13,013 nt of DNA from Candidatus Thorarchaeota archaeon (GTDB lineage: Archaea > Asgardarchaeota > Thorarchaeia > Thorarchaeales > Thorarchaeaceae), in contig RDOF01000060.1 of the NCBI GenBank assembly GCA_011365025.1, forward strand, positions 1 through 13,013, given 5' to 3'. A model generated the notes under the pieces. It was not told the origin of the DNA, ran no database searches, and was given only the letters and a program-made list of their open reading frames with translations. This document shows positions 1 to 8,200 of the stretch, piece after piece; position 1 is the stretch's first letter; the number at the start of each line of letters is the position of its first letter. Position numbers and translations under genes: made by a program.

Positions 1-2116
1 CTGACACAATCATCTCTCGTAGAAGAATGAGAAGGTCGGCTGCAGCAAGCATGCTACACCCATCGCCGGAACGTCCTGCGCCTGAATGTGGGTCGACAAA
101 CTCTGGAAAAGTATGATATTCTGAGAGTAGTTCGATTGCGCGCCGGAGTAAATTCCAAGTTTCATAATCACGAAGCGTGAAAACATAGTAGTGAGCCAGA
201 CGCAACCCAAGATGACTGGAAAACTGTCTCTCAGAACCAGGGATCATAACCAGATTCCTTCGCATCAGGTTATCCAGTGTAGTATTCAGCGACCACTGTT
301 CAAGATTGCTGCTGACACCTGCCTTTCCCAGAAGGGCTATGGTCGCGAGAAGGTCGAGTGATGCGATGGACAATTCAGGGTCATCAGCTTGATCTACAAT
401 CCCATCGTGGACTTCTTCTGAAGTGGACATAAGCCATTCGGAGTAACTAGTGTGCAGATTCTGAAGCGTGTCAGCTAGGTTGTTCATGCCTAGTGCCCTT
501 AGAGCGGAAACTCCAGCTTTGAGAGCTGCCAAATCCCAGACCGAAGACACAATGTTTCGAAGGCCCGTTCTAGGCACAACCGGAGGCCTTGCCGTTTCGA
601 GGTCTTCACCTTCTCGTATTTTGGCCGTTGCCGCCAAGATTTCATCCACCCCAAGGAATTCGCCTTCAACTTCAGGACTCTCTTCAGGGGCACCGGGATG
701 CTCTTGAGGGATGTGAGAGGTTTCCTCCCCCGTCATGTACTTCCGACTGGGTTTCATTTTGGCTTCAACTGCAGACTGCATCTTTGAGAAGTGCGCACCA
801 AGCAGAGGTCCAATGGTTTTGAGATAGGTCTCGTCTTGAGAATAATGATAGTATTGAAGAACGCCCCAGACCAAGGGATTTGCCGCATCAGATGGTGCTC
901 CCTGCCCATCTGAGAACCACCGCCTAATTCCTTTCAAGGCCAGGTCTCTGGCAAGCTCTAAGCAGCCTGAACGGCACAACGCGGAAAAGACGCGAGCCCA
1001 CTCGGCAGGTTCCGTAGAACTTGTGGAAGTTATCCCTGAGTCCAGCCTAGAATACACTTGCTGTGCAAGAACTGCTTTTGCCTGGAGAACTGCAGCATCA
1101 AGTGTTGACTCGGGAAAAGCAAAGCTAGTTGTTCTTTCGGAGAAGTCAAACCATTTTCCTACGTATTCGTCCCTTATACTCGTGTGAAACTCAAAGGGAA
1201 TTTCGTCCTTGCCTGTCATTCCCGATAATGGACTAACATAGAAGTACCTCTTGGATTCGGCGGGGGCCAGTCTAATCCGGTACTTCAAAATCGCTGTTGC
1301 AAGACCTTTAGCTGTAGAGAATTCTGTGTCTCTTCGTTCAGCGCTCCCTCGGATAGCAGCAATGAGATTTGGATTATCGGCCGCTGATAGCACAATTGAT
1401 GTTGGAGGCTTGTCAGAAATGAGAGCAACATAGCCATTGGAAATAACCATCTTCCGAGCGTCATTATACTCCAAGGTTTCAATGGGCTCGACGCCCCGAA
1501 CTGAAGCGGGTCTAATTACAGCATAGAACACGAATTCGGTATCTTCTAGTGAGTGGTTTTTAATGTGGATTTCGTTGTATAGTGCTTCGCACTCCCCGGT
1601 TTCTCCGTGGTACACCTGACGAGTTACTTCAATTGCTCCTAGGAATTTCTTCCACTCAAAGAGCTGGTCATCTGGGCTGTATAATTCAATTCTCGACACA
1701 TCCCGGTCAACTAGTGCTGGAAATACGATAGATTCTTTGTGATCAAACCAGAAGTCGATATACCCACATTGACGGAATGCCGTTGCAAGACCCGTTTCGT
1801 CCATTATTGCATAGTGCGAGGACCCAACGCCCCCTACGGTCACCCAGTTTCGGCTTGTGTTGTTATACAGAGTATCTTCGGTTGAGGAACTAGCCCTAGT
1901 AACTGCCAGCTGCCTTGCCGCCCATGCAGGGAGCATCCAGGATTCAGATGATGGATAGACAGCCTTATTCAATCCAGCCTGCAATTCATCTAACTCATTT
2001 GCCGGAGATGGCTCTTGCAAAGAGGGGAGCGTCACTCTATTGTTTCGCGCTACTCTCCTGAATCGTTCTGCAAGATCATCGTCCGGGAAGCCCAACGAGG
2101 TCCAACTCCAGTGCAT
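1..2116 (-). CDS. Six-hairpin glycosidase-like protein, N-terminal 705 codons (runs off left edge)
   Basis: Reading the minus strand from the ATG at 2116-2114 gives 705 codons without a stop to the window edge, so the C-terminus is missing. There is no signal peptide, so the protein is probably cytoplasmic. Residues ~60-330 look like a beta-rich sandwich. Residues ~340 onward are helix pairs with the spacing of an (alpha/alpha)6 barrel, including WGVLQYYHYSQDETYL. Near residues 675-700 PEFVDPHSGAGRSGDG is followed by LAAADLLILLREM; from memory this resembles the HPRTGG..GDG..AAAEW..LLR segment of archaeal GH15/GDE_C-like six-hairpin proteins. A Pro/Glu-rich, probably disordered stretch (~450-518) interrupts the barrel. 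An in-frame TGA lies 15 codons upstream. GTG at 2125-2123 is an alternative start, and neither start has a clear Shine-Dalgarno, so the mRNA may be short-leadered. The fold call is moderate; substrate is unknown and catalytic acids were not assigned. Confidence 0.6.
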   Translation of the reverse strand, partial: MHWSWTSLGFPDDDLAERFRRVARNNRVTLPSLQEPSPANELDELQAGLNKAVYPSSESWMLPAWAARQLAVTRASSSTEDTLYNNTSRNWVTVGGVGSSHYAIMDETGLATAFRQCGYIDFWFDHKESIVFPALVDRDVSRIELYSPDDQLFEWKKFLGAIEVTRQVYHGETGECEALYNEIHIKNHSLEDTEFVFYAVIRPASVRGVEPIETLEYNDARKMVISNGYVALISDKPPTSIVLSAADNPNLIAAIRGSAERRDTEFSTAKGLATAILKYRIRLAPAESKRYFYVSPLSGMTGKDEIPFEFHTSIRDEYVGKWFDFSERTTSFAFPESTLDAAVLQAKAVLAQQVYSRLDSGITSTSSTEPAEWARVFSALCRSGCLELARDLALKGIRRWFSDGQGAPSDAANPLVWGVLQYYHYSQDETYLKTIGPLLGAHFSKMQSAVEAKMKPSRKYMTGEETSHIPQEHPGAPEESPEVEGEFLGVDEILAATAKIREGEDLETARPPVVPRTGLRNIVSSVWDLAALKAGVSALRALGMNNLADTLQNLHTSYSEWLMSTSEEVHDGIVDQADDPELSIASLDLLATIALLGKAGVSSNLEQWSLNTTLDNLMRRNLVMIPGSERQFSSHLGLRLAHYYVFTLRDYETWNLLRRAIELLSEYHTFPEFVDPHSGAGRSGDGCSMLAAADLLILLREMIVS

Positions 2117-2224
2117 GAATGCCACAAACTGACTGATGAGCACTAGGTTGCGAAATCAGTAATTAATGTATCATGTAGGAGCCTGTCATTTTTCGAACGC
2201 ACTATGAATACCTAATCCTTAATA

Positions 2225-2244
2225 ACACTCTCAAACCCGAGTGT
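2225..2244. promoter_or_regulatory. 6-bp inverted repeat, candidate operator or leader hairpin
   Basis: ACACTC (2225-2230) and GAGTGT (2239-2244) are perfect inverted copies separated by an 8-nt spacer. The element lies just downstream of the AT-rich candidate plus-strand promoter and 67 bp before the permease start. It could be an operator for the operon or a small RNA hairpin. Arms this short can occur by chance. Confidence 0.25.
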
Positions 2245-2298
2245 ACGAATGTTGGATGCTGTTGCATTGTAAGCCCACAGTCCAAAAGCAATAGAGAA

Positions 2299-2303
2299 GA
2301 GGG
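2299..2303 (+). promoter_or_regulatory. Ribosome binding site of the permease gene
   Basis: GAGGG lies 7 nt before the ATG at 2311 and supports that start. It is purine-rich but not the full GGAGGTGAT seen elsewhere in the operon. Confidence 0.5.
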
Positions 2304-2310
2304 AAAAGCC

Positions 2311-3498
2311 ATGGCAGAGGTTTTGACGAAACCATCTCGTAGAATTAGAAACATGGTTGCAAAGGAACTTCGTTTGATTGTGAAGGACAAGGTTGCTCTC
2401 TTTCTTATTTTCATGCTTCCGGCGGCATTGATTGGAATGCTCTGGTGGGTTACCGATATGAGCGACATGGGAAGCATCCAATTGGGCGGTAATGGCGGTG
2501 GAATGGGGGATGGTCTTAACACCAACGCCACCGAATCTGAGGACTCAGGCATTAGCATTGGCCTTCTGGACTTCGATACGACCCGTGTATATGAAGGCGA
2601 GGACCTCTCAACGAACTTCACCAATTATCTGGAAATGTTTGTGGACGAGATCATAATATACAATGATACAGCTGATGCCTTTAGGGACCTCTACGAAGGA
2701 GTCATACTTGGATATGTGATAATTCCAGATGGATTTGAGGCCAATCTTACAGAGAATATTCCAACATATATCGAGGTCCATGTGGATGCAACCGCACTCC
2801 TAGACCAAGCATCAATTCAGGGCTTGATTCAAGGCGCCGTAATAACTTTCAGGGCATCAAAGTTATGGATTAGATCAGAAGTATTTCCCTCGTTGATAAT
2901 AGAATTCACACCTGAGGGGAGTTATCTCGCCGCTGTTTTCGGAGCGTTCATTGTCATCATATCCTCATACCTGGGAATTGCAATGACTTCCGCCCAATCC
3001 ATTGTCGGTGACATCCCTCTACGTAGAATGCTACTTACGCCAACTAATAGGCTGGAAGTGATTACATCAAAGGTAATTGCCTACGTAGTAATTGGCTTCT
3101 TCCAGTCGCTTCTCCTAATTGCGCTCTGGGTTATTGCATTTGACTTGGAGCTAAATACAGGATTTGAGAGTCTAGTAGTAATAATGAGCCTTTCGGCATT
3201 GACGGGGTCATCCACAGGAATAATCATCTCAGCAACCGCAGGAACAAGGCTGCAAGCTAATCAGATCTTCCTCTTTGTCATGTTTGGCTCAGTGATAATG
3301 TCCGGGTTCTTCATCGATGTTGGTGCGCTCAACGAAATATTGCCATTGAATCTAGGAATGAGTGTTTTAATCGATACAGCATTCAAAGGGTTATCATTGC
3401 TGGACATAGCGGACACCATTGTCAGGCTTCTCGCGATCTCTGTAGTGATGATGCTAGCGGCATCATTCATTTTCTCAAAGAAGCCAGCGCTCGATTAG
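2311..3498 (+). CDS. ABC-2 type transporter permease
   Basis: Membrane subunit of an ABC transporter, 395 residues, with the layout of the ABC-2 family (ABC2_membrane_3 / NatB type). After a basic cytoplasmic start, TM1 is at ~28-47, an extracellular domain spans ~48-202, and five more helices lie at ~203-225, 253-276, 285-309, 317-338 and 366-388. The segment after TM2, PLRRMLLTPTNRLEV (236-250), matches the usual cytosolic loop (RG...LL.TP.sR.e...GK) that contacts the ATPase. The extracellular domain begins with a Gly-rich patch (LGGNGGGMGDGL, 58-69), then ISIGLLDFD, typical of the family, and has several N-X-S/T sequons. It is the only permease visible, whereas two ATPases follow; it may form a homodimer served by a pair of different ATPases, or a second permease may lie outside the window. 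The substrate cannot be read from the sequence. Confidence 0.88.
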   Translation: MAEVLTKPSRRIRNMVAKELRLIVKDKVALFLIFMLPAALIGMLWWVTDMSDMGSIQLGGNGGGMGDGLNTNATESEDSGISIGLLDFDTTRVYEGEDLSTNFTNYLEMFVDEIIIYNDTADAFRDLYEGVILGYVIIPDGFEANLTENIPTYIEVHVDATALLDQASIQGLIQGAVITFRASKLWIRSEVFPSLIIEFTPEGSYLAAVFGAFIVIISSYLGIAMTSAQSIVGDIPLRRMLLTPTNRLEVITSKVIAYVVIGFFQSLLLIALWVIAFDLELNTGFESLVVIMSLSALTGSSTGIIISATAGTRLQANQIFLFVMFGSVIMSGFFIDVGALNEILPLNLGMSVLIDTAFKGLSLLDIADTIVRLLAISVVMMLAASFIFSKKPALD

Positions 3499-3502
3499 GT
3501 GA
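3498..3502 (+). promoter_or_regulatory. Ribosome binding site of the first ATPase gene
   Basis: GGTGA starts on the last base of the permease stop codon and lies 5 nt before ATG 3508 (8 nt before ATG 3511). It favours one of these ATGs over the GTG at 3499, which lies inside the Shine-Dalgarno itself. The arrangement implies translational coupling to the permease. Confidence 0.5.
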
Positions 3503-3507
3503 TTGAA

Positions 3508-5202
3508 ATGATGAAACAGACACGTGATGAAGCAGTAGAAAGCGAAACGAAACCAACCTTTGTTGAAGAAGCCTACTTCTCTGGCGGGAGGTTGAACGAA
3601 GCTATTGATTGGTGTCTTGCACGTCATGATCGAGAACTCCATTGCGTAGTTGAAGGAATACTGAACAGCACAAACAGAGAGGTGCGATTCAGTGGACGAC
3701 TTCTCAAAATCAAGAAGACCGTTCTCACGCGTAGATTCGCAACACTCGTTGAGGAGGACCTAAGGAAGAGAAAGAGGGGGGATCTTGAAGCAATCCTTAC
3801 GGTTGGCGGAGAGGGCGCCACGCAAGAAGATGTAGCAGCAACGCAGATTACGCTTCGTAACTACTTGAAGAGAAATCTATCAGAGGACCTGTACTACGAT
3901 GGCCGTGATCTTCAACAGGCCGTAAAGGACCTAGAGAAGATGAAAAGCACCCAAAGCCTCTGTACTGTATGGGGCAATAGGGCATCTGACAAACTCCCCA
4001 TTATGATAAGTGGAATGGTCGTGGGGTTTGCAACTCAGACCCTACAGCCCGCCCGCGGCACCATACTGCCTGAAGGATTCCTTGAAGTGCGGGTTGAGCC
4101 AGAAGGCTCTGTTGGAGACCCTAAAATCTACCTAGTAGCTCAGCCGCAGTTATTCATAGGCCCGAGATACAACCCCAACCTAACAATAATAGCAAACAAG
4201 GTGTATATTCAACCCTATGCGTGGAAAGAATCCCCTGCCTATCGAGATGTTGTTGAAGCGCGCAATCTAACGGTTTCCCTCAAGACCGGGAAGAAATTGG
4301 TGGAAAATGTTTCATTCGCGTTGGAAGAAGGTGAAATGCTCGCCATCATTGGCGAGTCAGGAGCAGGCAAGTCAACAACTGTAAAGGCATTGATTGGGGA
4401 CATCCCAAGCACTGGCGTGGCTCGAATTGCTGGAGTCGACTCGCGACAAACGACAAAGGTTAGACATTTCTTTGGCTACTGCCCGCAGGACCTATCGTAC
4501 ATGTACGAAACCTTTACGCCCCTGGAGAACATTATCGCATTTGGTAAGCAATATGACATTCCAGAGTGGCAACTGATTCAGAGAGGGAAGTCGCTGCTTA
4601 GAGATTTTGGAGTTCTTGAGAAAGGGAACAGCCCCACTAAGGAATTGAGTGGAGGCCAGCAGAGACGCGTATCAATCGCCGTGGCTCTGGCTCACATGCC
4701 CAAGGTGTTGCTAATGGATGAGCCAACCTCGGGACTTGATCCTGATAATAGAAATGAGCTCTGGAACTATCTTACTTTCATCAACCAGGAATATGGGACT
4801 TCTATCATCGTAATCACCCATTATCCCATAGAAGCAGAATTCTGTGACAAGGTGGCGGTCTTCATCCGAGGGAAGTCCCTCGTCGCTTTTGGCAGTCCGC
4901 AAAGACTCAAAGAATCCTTGCCAAACAGAGGGTTTTCTGTTGGTGTCGTACTTGAGGAGGTGGACCCACGGGCAAGAAAAATCCTTGAGGGAGTGGAGGG
5001 GGTCCGTTTTGTCCTGCAGCGAGGCGAACTTCTAAAGGTCTTTACAGACGAGCCACTAGAGAAGATTGCAGAAAGCTGTATGACAGCGCTCAACGCGAAG
5101 AAAATTGCAGTTAAGATTGTGAAAACAAAATCCGTAGCTGATATGGTGGACTACTATATTGCAATTACGAGGGGCCTAATTACAGGGACAATTGAGAAGT
5201 GA
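3508..5202 (+). CDS. ABC transporter ATPase with unrecognised N-terminal extension
   Basis: Predicted cytoplasmic ATPase of the ABC-2 system, 564 residues; typical relatives have about 300. The nucleotide-binding domain starts near residue 248: Walker A GESGAGKST (282-290), signature LSGGQ (380-384), Walker B LLMDE with D404/E405, then SGLD, and switch histidine H438 in ITHYP. All expected motifs are intact. Residues ~470-564 form a C-terminal region like that of other ABC-2 ATPases. Residues 1-247 precede the ATPase and are not recognised: a mixed helical part rich in charged residues (including RKRKRGD), then a beta-rich part from ~150 to 240, without an obvious membrane helix or nucleotide-binding motif. 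The ATG at 3508 is chosen because GGTGA lies 5 nt upstream; GTG 3499 and ATG 3511 are alternatives. The gene follows the permease directly and should power it together with, or as an alternative to, the second ATPase at 9575. Confidence 0.9.
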   Translation: MMKQTRDEAVESETKPTFVEEAYFSGGRLNEAIDWCLARHDRELHCVVEGILNSTNREVRFSGRLLKIKKTVLTRRFATLVEEDLRKRKRGDLEAILTVGGEGATQEDVAATQITLRNYLKRNLSEDLYYDGRDLQQAVKDLEKMKSTQSLCTVWGNRASDKLPIMISGMVVGFATQTLQPARGTILPEGFLEVRVEPEGSVGDPKIYLVAQPQLFIGPRYNPNLTIIANKVYIQPYAWKESPAYRDVVEARNLTVSLKTGKKLVENVSFALEEGEMLAIIGESGAGKSTTVKALIGDIPSTGVARIAGVDSRQTTKVRHFFGYCPQDLSYMYETFTPLENIIAFGKQYDIPEWQLIQRGKSLLRDFGVLEKGNSPTKELSGGQQRRVSIAVALAHMPKVLLMDEPTSGLDPDNRNELWNYLTFINQEYGTSIIVITHYPIEAEFCDKVAVFIRGKSLVAFGSPQRLKESLPNRGFSVGVVLEEVDPRARKILEGVEGVRFVLQRGELLKVFTDEPLEKIAESCMTALNAKKIAVKIVKTKSVADMVDYYIAITRGLITGTIEK

Positions 5203-5203
5203 T
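5199..5203 (+). promoter_or_regulatory. Ribosome binding site supporting the GTG start of the protease
   Basis: GTGAT overlaps the TGA stop of the preceding ATPase and sits 6 nt before GTG 5210. It matches part of the archaeal consensus GGAGGTGAT. TTG 5192 has only a weak AGGG upstream. The ATG at 5203 opens a three-codon frame and is not a start. Confidence 0.35.
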
Positions 5204-5209
5204 GAAAAG

Positions 5210-8200
5210 GTGACTCGGACAAACCTTCTAAGACGGTCGGCGATTGGCCTCACTGTACTGGTCTTAGTGATGATTGTCTCATTCAGTCCAATTGTTACGA
5301 CACTATCTGTGCTTCCGGACCAGACTTCGGACTCGCCGGTCACCAGAATCGATGATGCCCTTCTTGATGACATGAACTCGGACAACGAGGTTGACATCCT
5401 TCTCACGTACAACGAAGCTGCTAGTGAGTACAAGGCAAGAGCAGCGATTCAGTTGATTGATAGGTCTGCACGCATCATTGAAACATTCAAGGACCTGAAC
5501 ATGCTTCGAGTCAAGCTAATAGGGAGTTCAATTGGAAGCCTCGCAAGGCTTGATTTCATCACAGGTATATGGTCAAATGAGCCCCGGGAGATTTCAACAA
5601 CTGGCGACAGTTATGTAGTAAGCTCGCTGTCAAGCCAATACCAGGCCGCCATCGATTTGATTGGTGGACGAGGTCTGTGGGAGCAAGGGTTCAATGGAAC
5701 AGGCGTTGTAATTGCAGTACTTGACACAGGCGTTGATAGCACCCATCCAGATCTTGACGATTTTGATGACAATGCAAGTACCTCCGATACGAAAGTCGCG
5801 GCTTCCGCATCTTTCTCTGAAGGAGATACACTTCCCACTGATATCATCGGACATGGAACTTATGCAGCATCCATAGCCGCAGGAACCGGGAATAGCTCTG
5901 AAGGATTGTATGCAGGTATTGCTCCAGGGGCAACAATACTATCGGCAAAGGTGACACTTGGAGGGCTTTTGGCCTCGCCGAGCTGGATTGTCTCTGGAAT
6001 AGAGTGGGCTGCTAGCAGAGGGGCAGACATCATACTTCTCCCCTTCAATACATTTGGCGCCCCGGGTGATGCTGTTTCTGTTGCAGTCCGTGAAGCTGCC
6101 GAGAAAGGCATCTTTGTGGTTTCTGCTGCAGGTGACGATGGACCGGACTATCTTACAATCATGTCACCCGGAGGTTCTGCAGCTGCATTTACCGTAGGAG
6201 CGTATGACACTGAAAAGCAGGAGATACCTGATTTCTCAGGCAGAGGACCCTCTCTTGACATGCTTACGAAGCCAGACTTAGTGGCGCCTGGAGTTGGAAT
6301 TGTTGGAGCAAGAATGGGGTCTAGTCTTGCTGGACTTGGTTTTGGTTCCTTCGACCTCGGCGCTCTTGGAGGACTCTCAGGTCTCCTTGGAGGAGATAGC
6401 ACAAGCGAAGAGCTTGATGACTATTACCAGGTTGATGACACAACAAGTGCGGCTGCGGCCATCACAGCGGGAGCGGCAGCCATCCTCATGCAAGCTTTCG
6501 ATAGAGCAACGCCCATTGCCCTTGGAAACGTCCTAAGAGACACGGCAACAGAAACTGGGTATGGGGCCAATGATGGAGGAGCAGGACTCCTAAATCTTCA
6601 AGCAGCCTTCAACTATTTGCAGACAAGGCAAGACCCCATATCGCCCCACAGCCGAACCACGGGAACATCACAGCTTGCGCTGGGGATAGTCACGGCGGCA
6701 GGAACAGAGGCTTCCACCATTTTGTTAATGAGTAGCTATGGAACCACCGTAGCAGCAGTAGATACTCGTGCGAGTCAAGATACCAGTATTCACATTCTCA
6801 TGGGCATGTTTGCACTTCGCTGGGGAAATCGCAGCCCAACCAACTTCATGGAGTTTGATGTGAAAAGCGAGCTTCACTACACAGGTTTAGGATCCGGCAA
6901 CTTTGGCTATAACCGCCAAGTCGGAGTGCTCTCGTACGATGATGAAATATACGTTGTTTTGATCGTCGAGTCATATAATCTAACCACCTACTCTCCTTTA
7001 CCACTCAGCGGTTTCAAAGTCACACCCTACATCTTGAATCTCGGGCAAAATCCGGTAGATAATGTCAGCTTGTTCCTTTCCTATTCGCTAGACCTTTTCT
7101 CAGACGGAGAAGACGATCATGGTAAGTACTCTCTTAGGACTCAAGAGGTCTTTGTATACAGTCAGTCGGAGGAATTGGACAGCTTCTATTTTGGTCTGAA
7201 TTCCAGTATTCCGCTCTCTGCCTTCGAGATTGGCAACTCCTCCGAAATCTCTTCTCATATTTCAGACGATAATCTAACGGGCACCACGACCTTTGATGGC
7301 GCTGTAGGTCTAGGATTGAAGTGGCATTTTGGGGAGCTCCCAATCAATGAGCCTGCGAACGTATCTATAGCGATGGGTTTTGGAGAAAACCGAACGGTCC
7401 TTGATTCATCCATCCTAGCTCAATGGGATGTAGAGCCTCCTTCCAGTGTTGCTGATGAGGGCGACCTCATTATAGTAGAAGCTGATATTCCTCGAATCGC
7501 AGAGATGGGACAACAATACGTAACAAGATCGGTCATGATTAATGTTGGTGGAAATTCCACGCAGGCGACAGGTGCCTTCCTAGTTGCAAAAGAAGAGGAG
7601 GACGGGCTTTCAATCTTCAGCAGAGTTTTCACATTTGACGAGTTGAAACCGTTCCATGGAGAAGTTCTGACAACAACTTGGAGCCCGGAGAAAATGGGCA
7701 TAAACACAGCCGCCTGGATAGCGGCACCGGACTTTGCGCTGGTGGTTCAGCTGCTTCTCGGAGGGGTCGATATTTTGAACCTTGTTAACCTCTTGGACAA
7801 TTTCCTCCTACGAGACCTCTTCGTAATTGAGCCGATACCATCAACCTCTGTATTTCCCAAGCAACTGCCCTTTGCACCCTTTGACATCACATTTCCAGCG
7901 GATTTCGGACTATACACATTCTTGGTAGCAACGACCGAGAGCCTTGGAAACCTCACTGTTCAGAAGTATGGCAATGCTAGTGACTGGGGCAATGTCACAC
8001 TGCCAAGCGCAGACAGCGTGGAGGGGTACTACAACTTCTCGCTCTTTCTCCTGGCGCCTCCCATCACTATCGATGGATATCACCGATGCGACTACGTTAT
8101 CGATACCGATGCAGGGTGGACCTCAAATATTACACTCGAAAGAAACCTCAGATATCCCAGAGCTATGATGCTCGTGGACACCTCTCATGGGGGAGGGCTG

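Larger units (their letters stand above)
2117..2310. promoter_or_regulatory. Divergent intergenic region with promoter candidates
   Basis: This gap lies between the 5' ends of the minus-strand gene and the plus-strand operon, so it must hold or overlap both promoters. For the minus strand, TACATTAATTA (complement of 2160-2170) is a TATA-like stretch about 44 nt from the ATG. For the plus strand, the AT-rich CTTAATAAC around 2217-2226 is a weak TATA candidate and would leave a leader of roughly 60 nt. Neither matches a strong archaeal BRE/TATA consensus, so assignments are tentative. No coding signal was seen here. Confidence 0.35.

Noticed and set aside
2202..2624. 140-codon minus-strand open frame across the intergenic region and permease start
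   Set aside because: It overlaps the clear permease N-terminus on the opposite strand and has no family resemblance.
5217..5300. Twin-arginine signal in the protease N-terminus (LLRRSAIGL)
   Set aside because: An RR pair is present, but the surrounding SRRxFLK pattern is not; a Sec signal or anchor is more likely.
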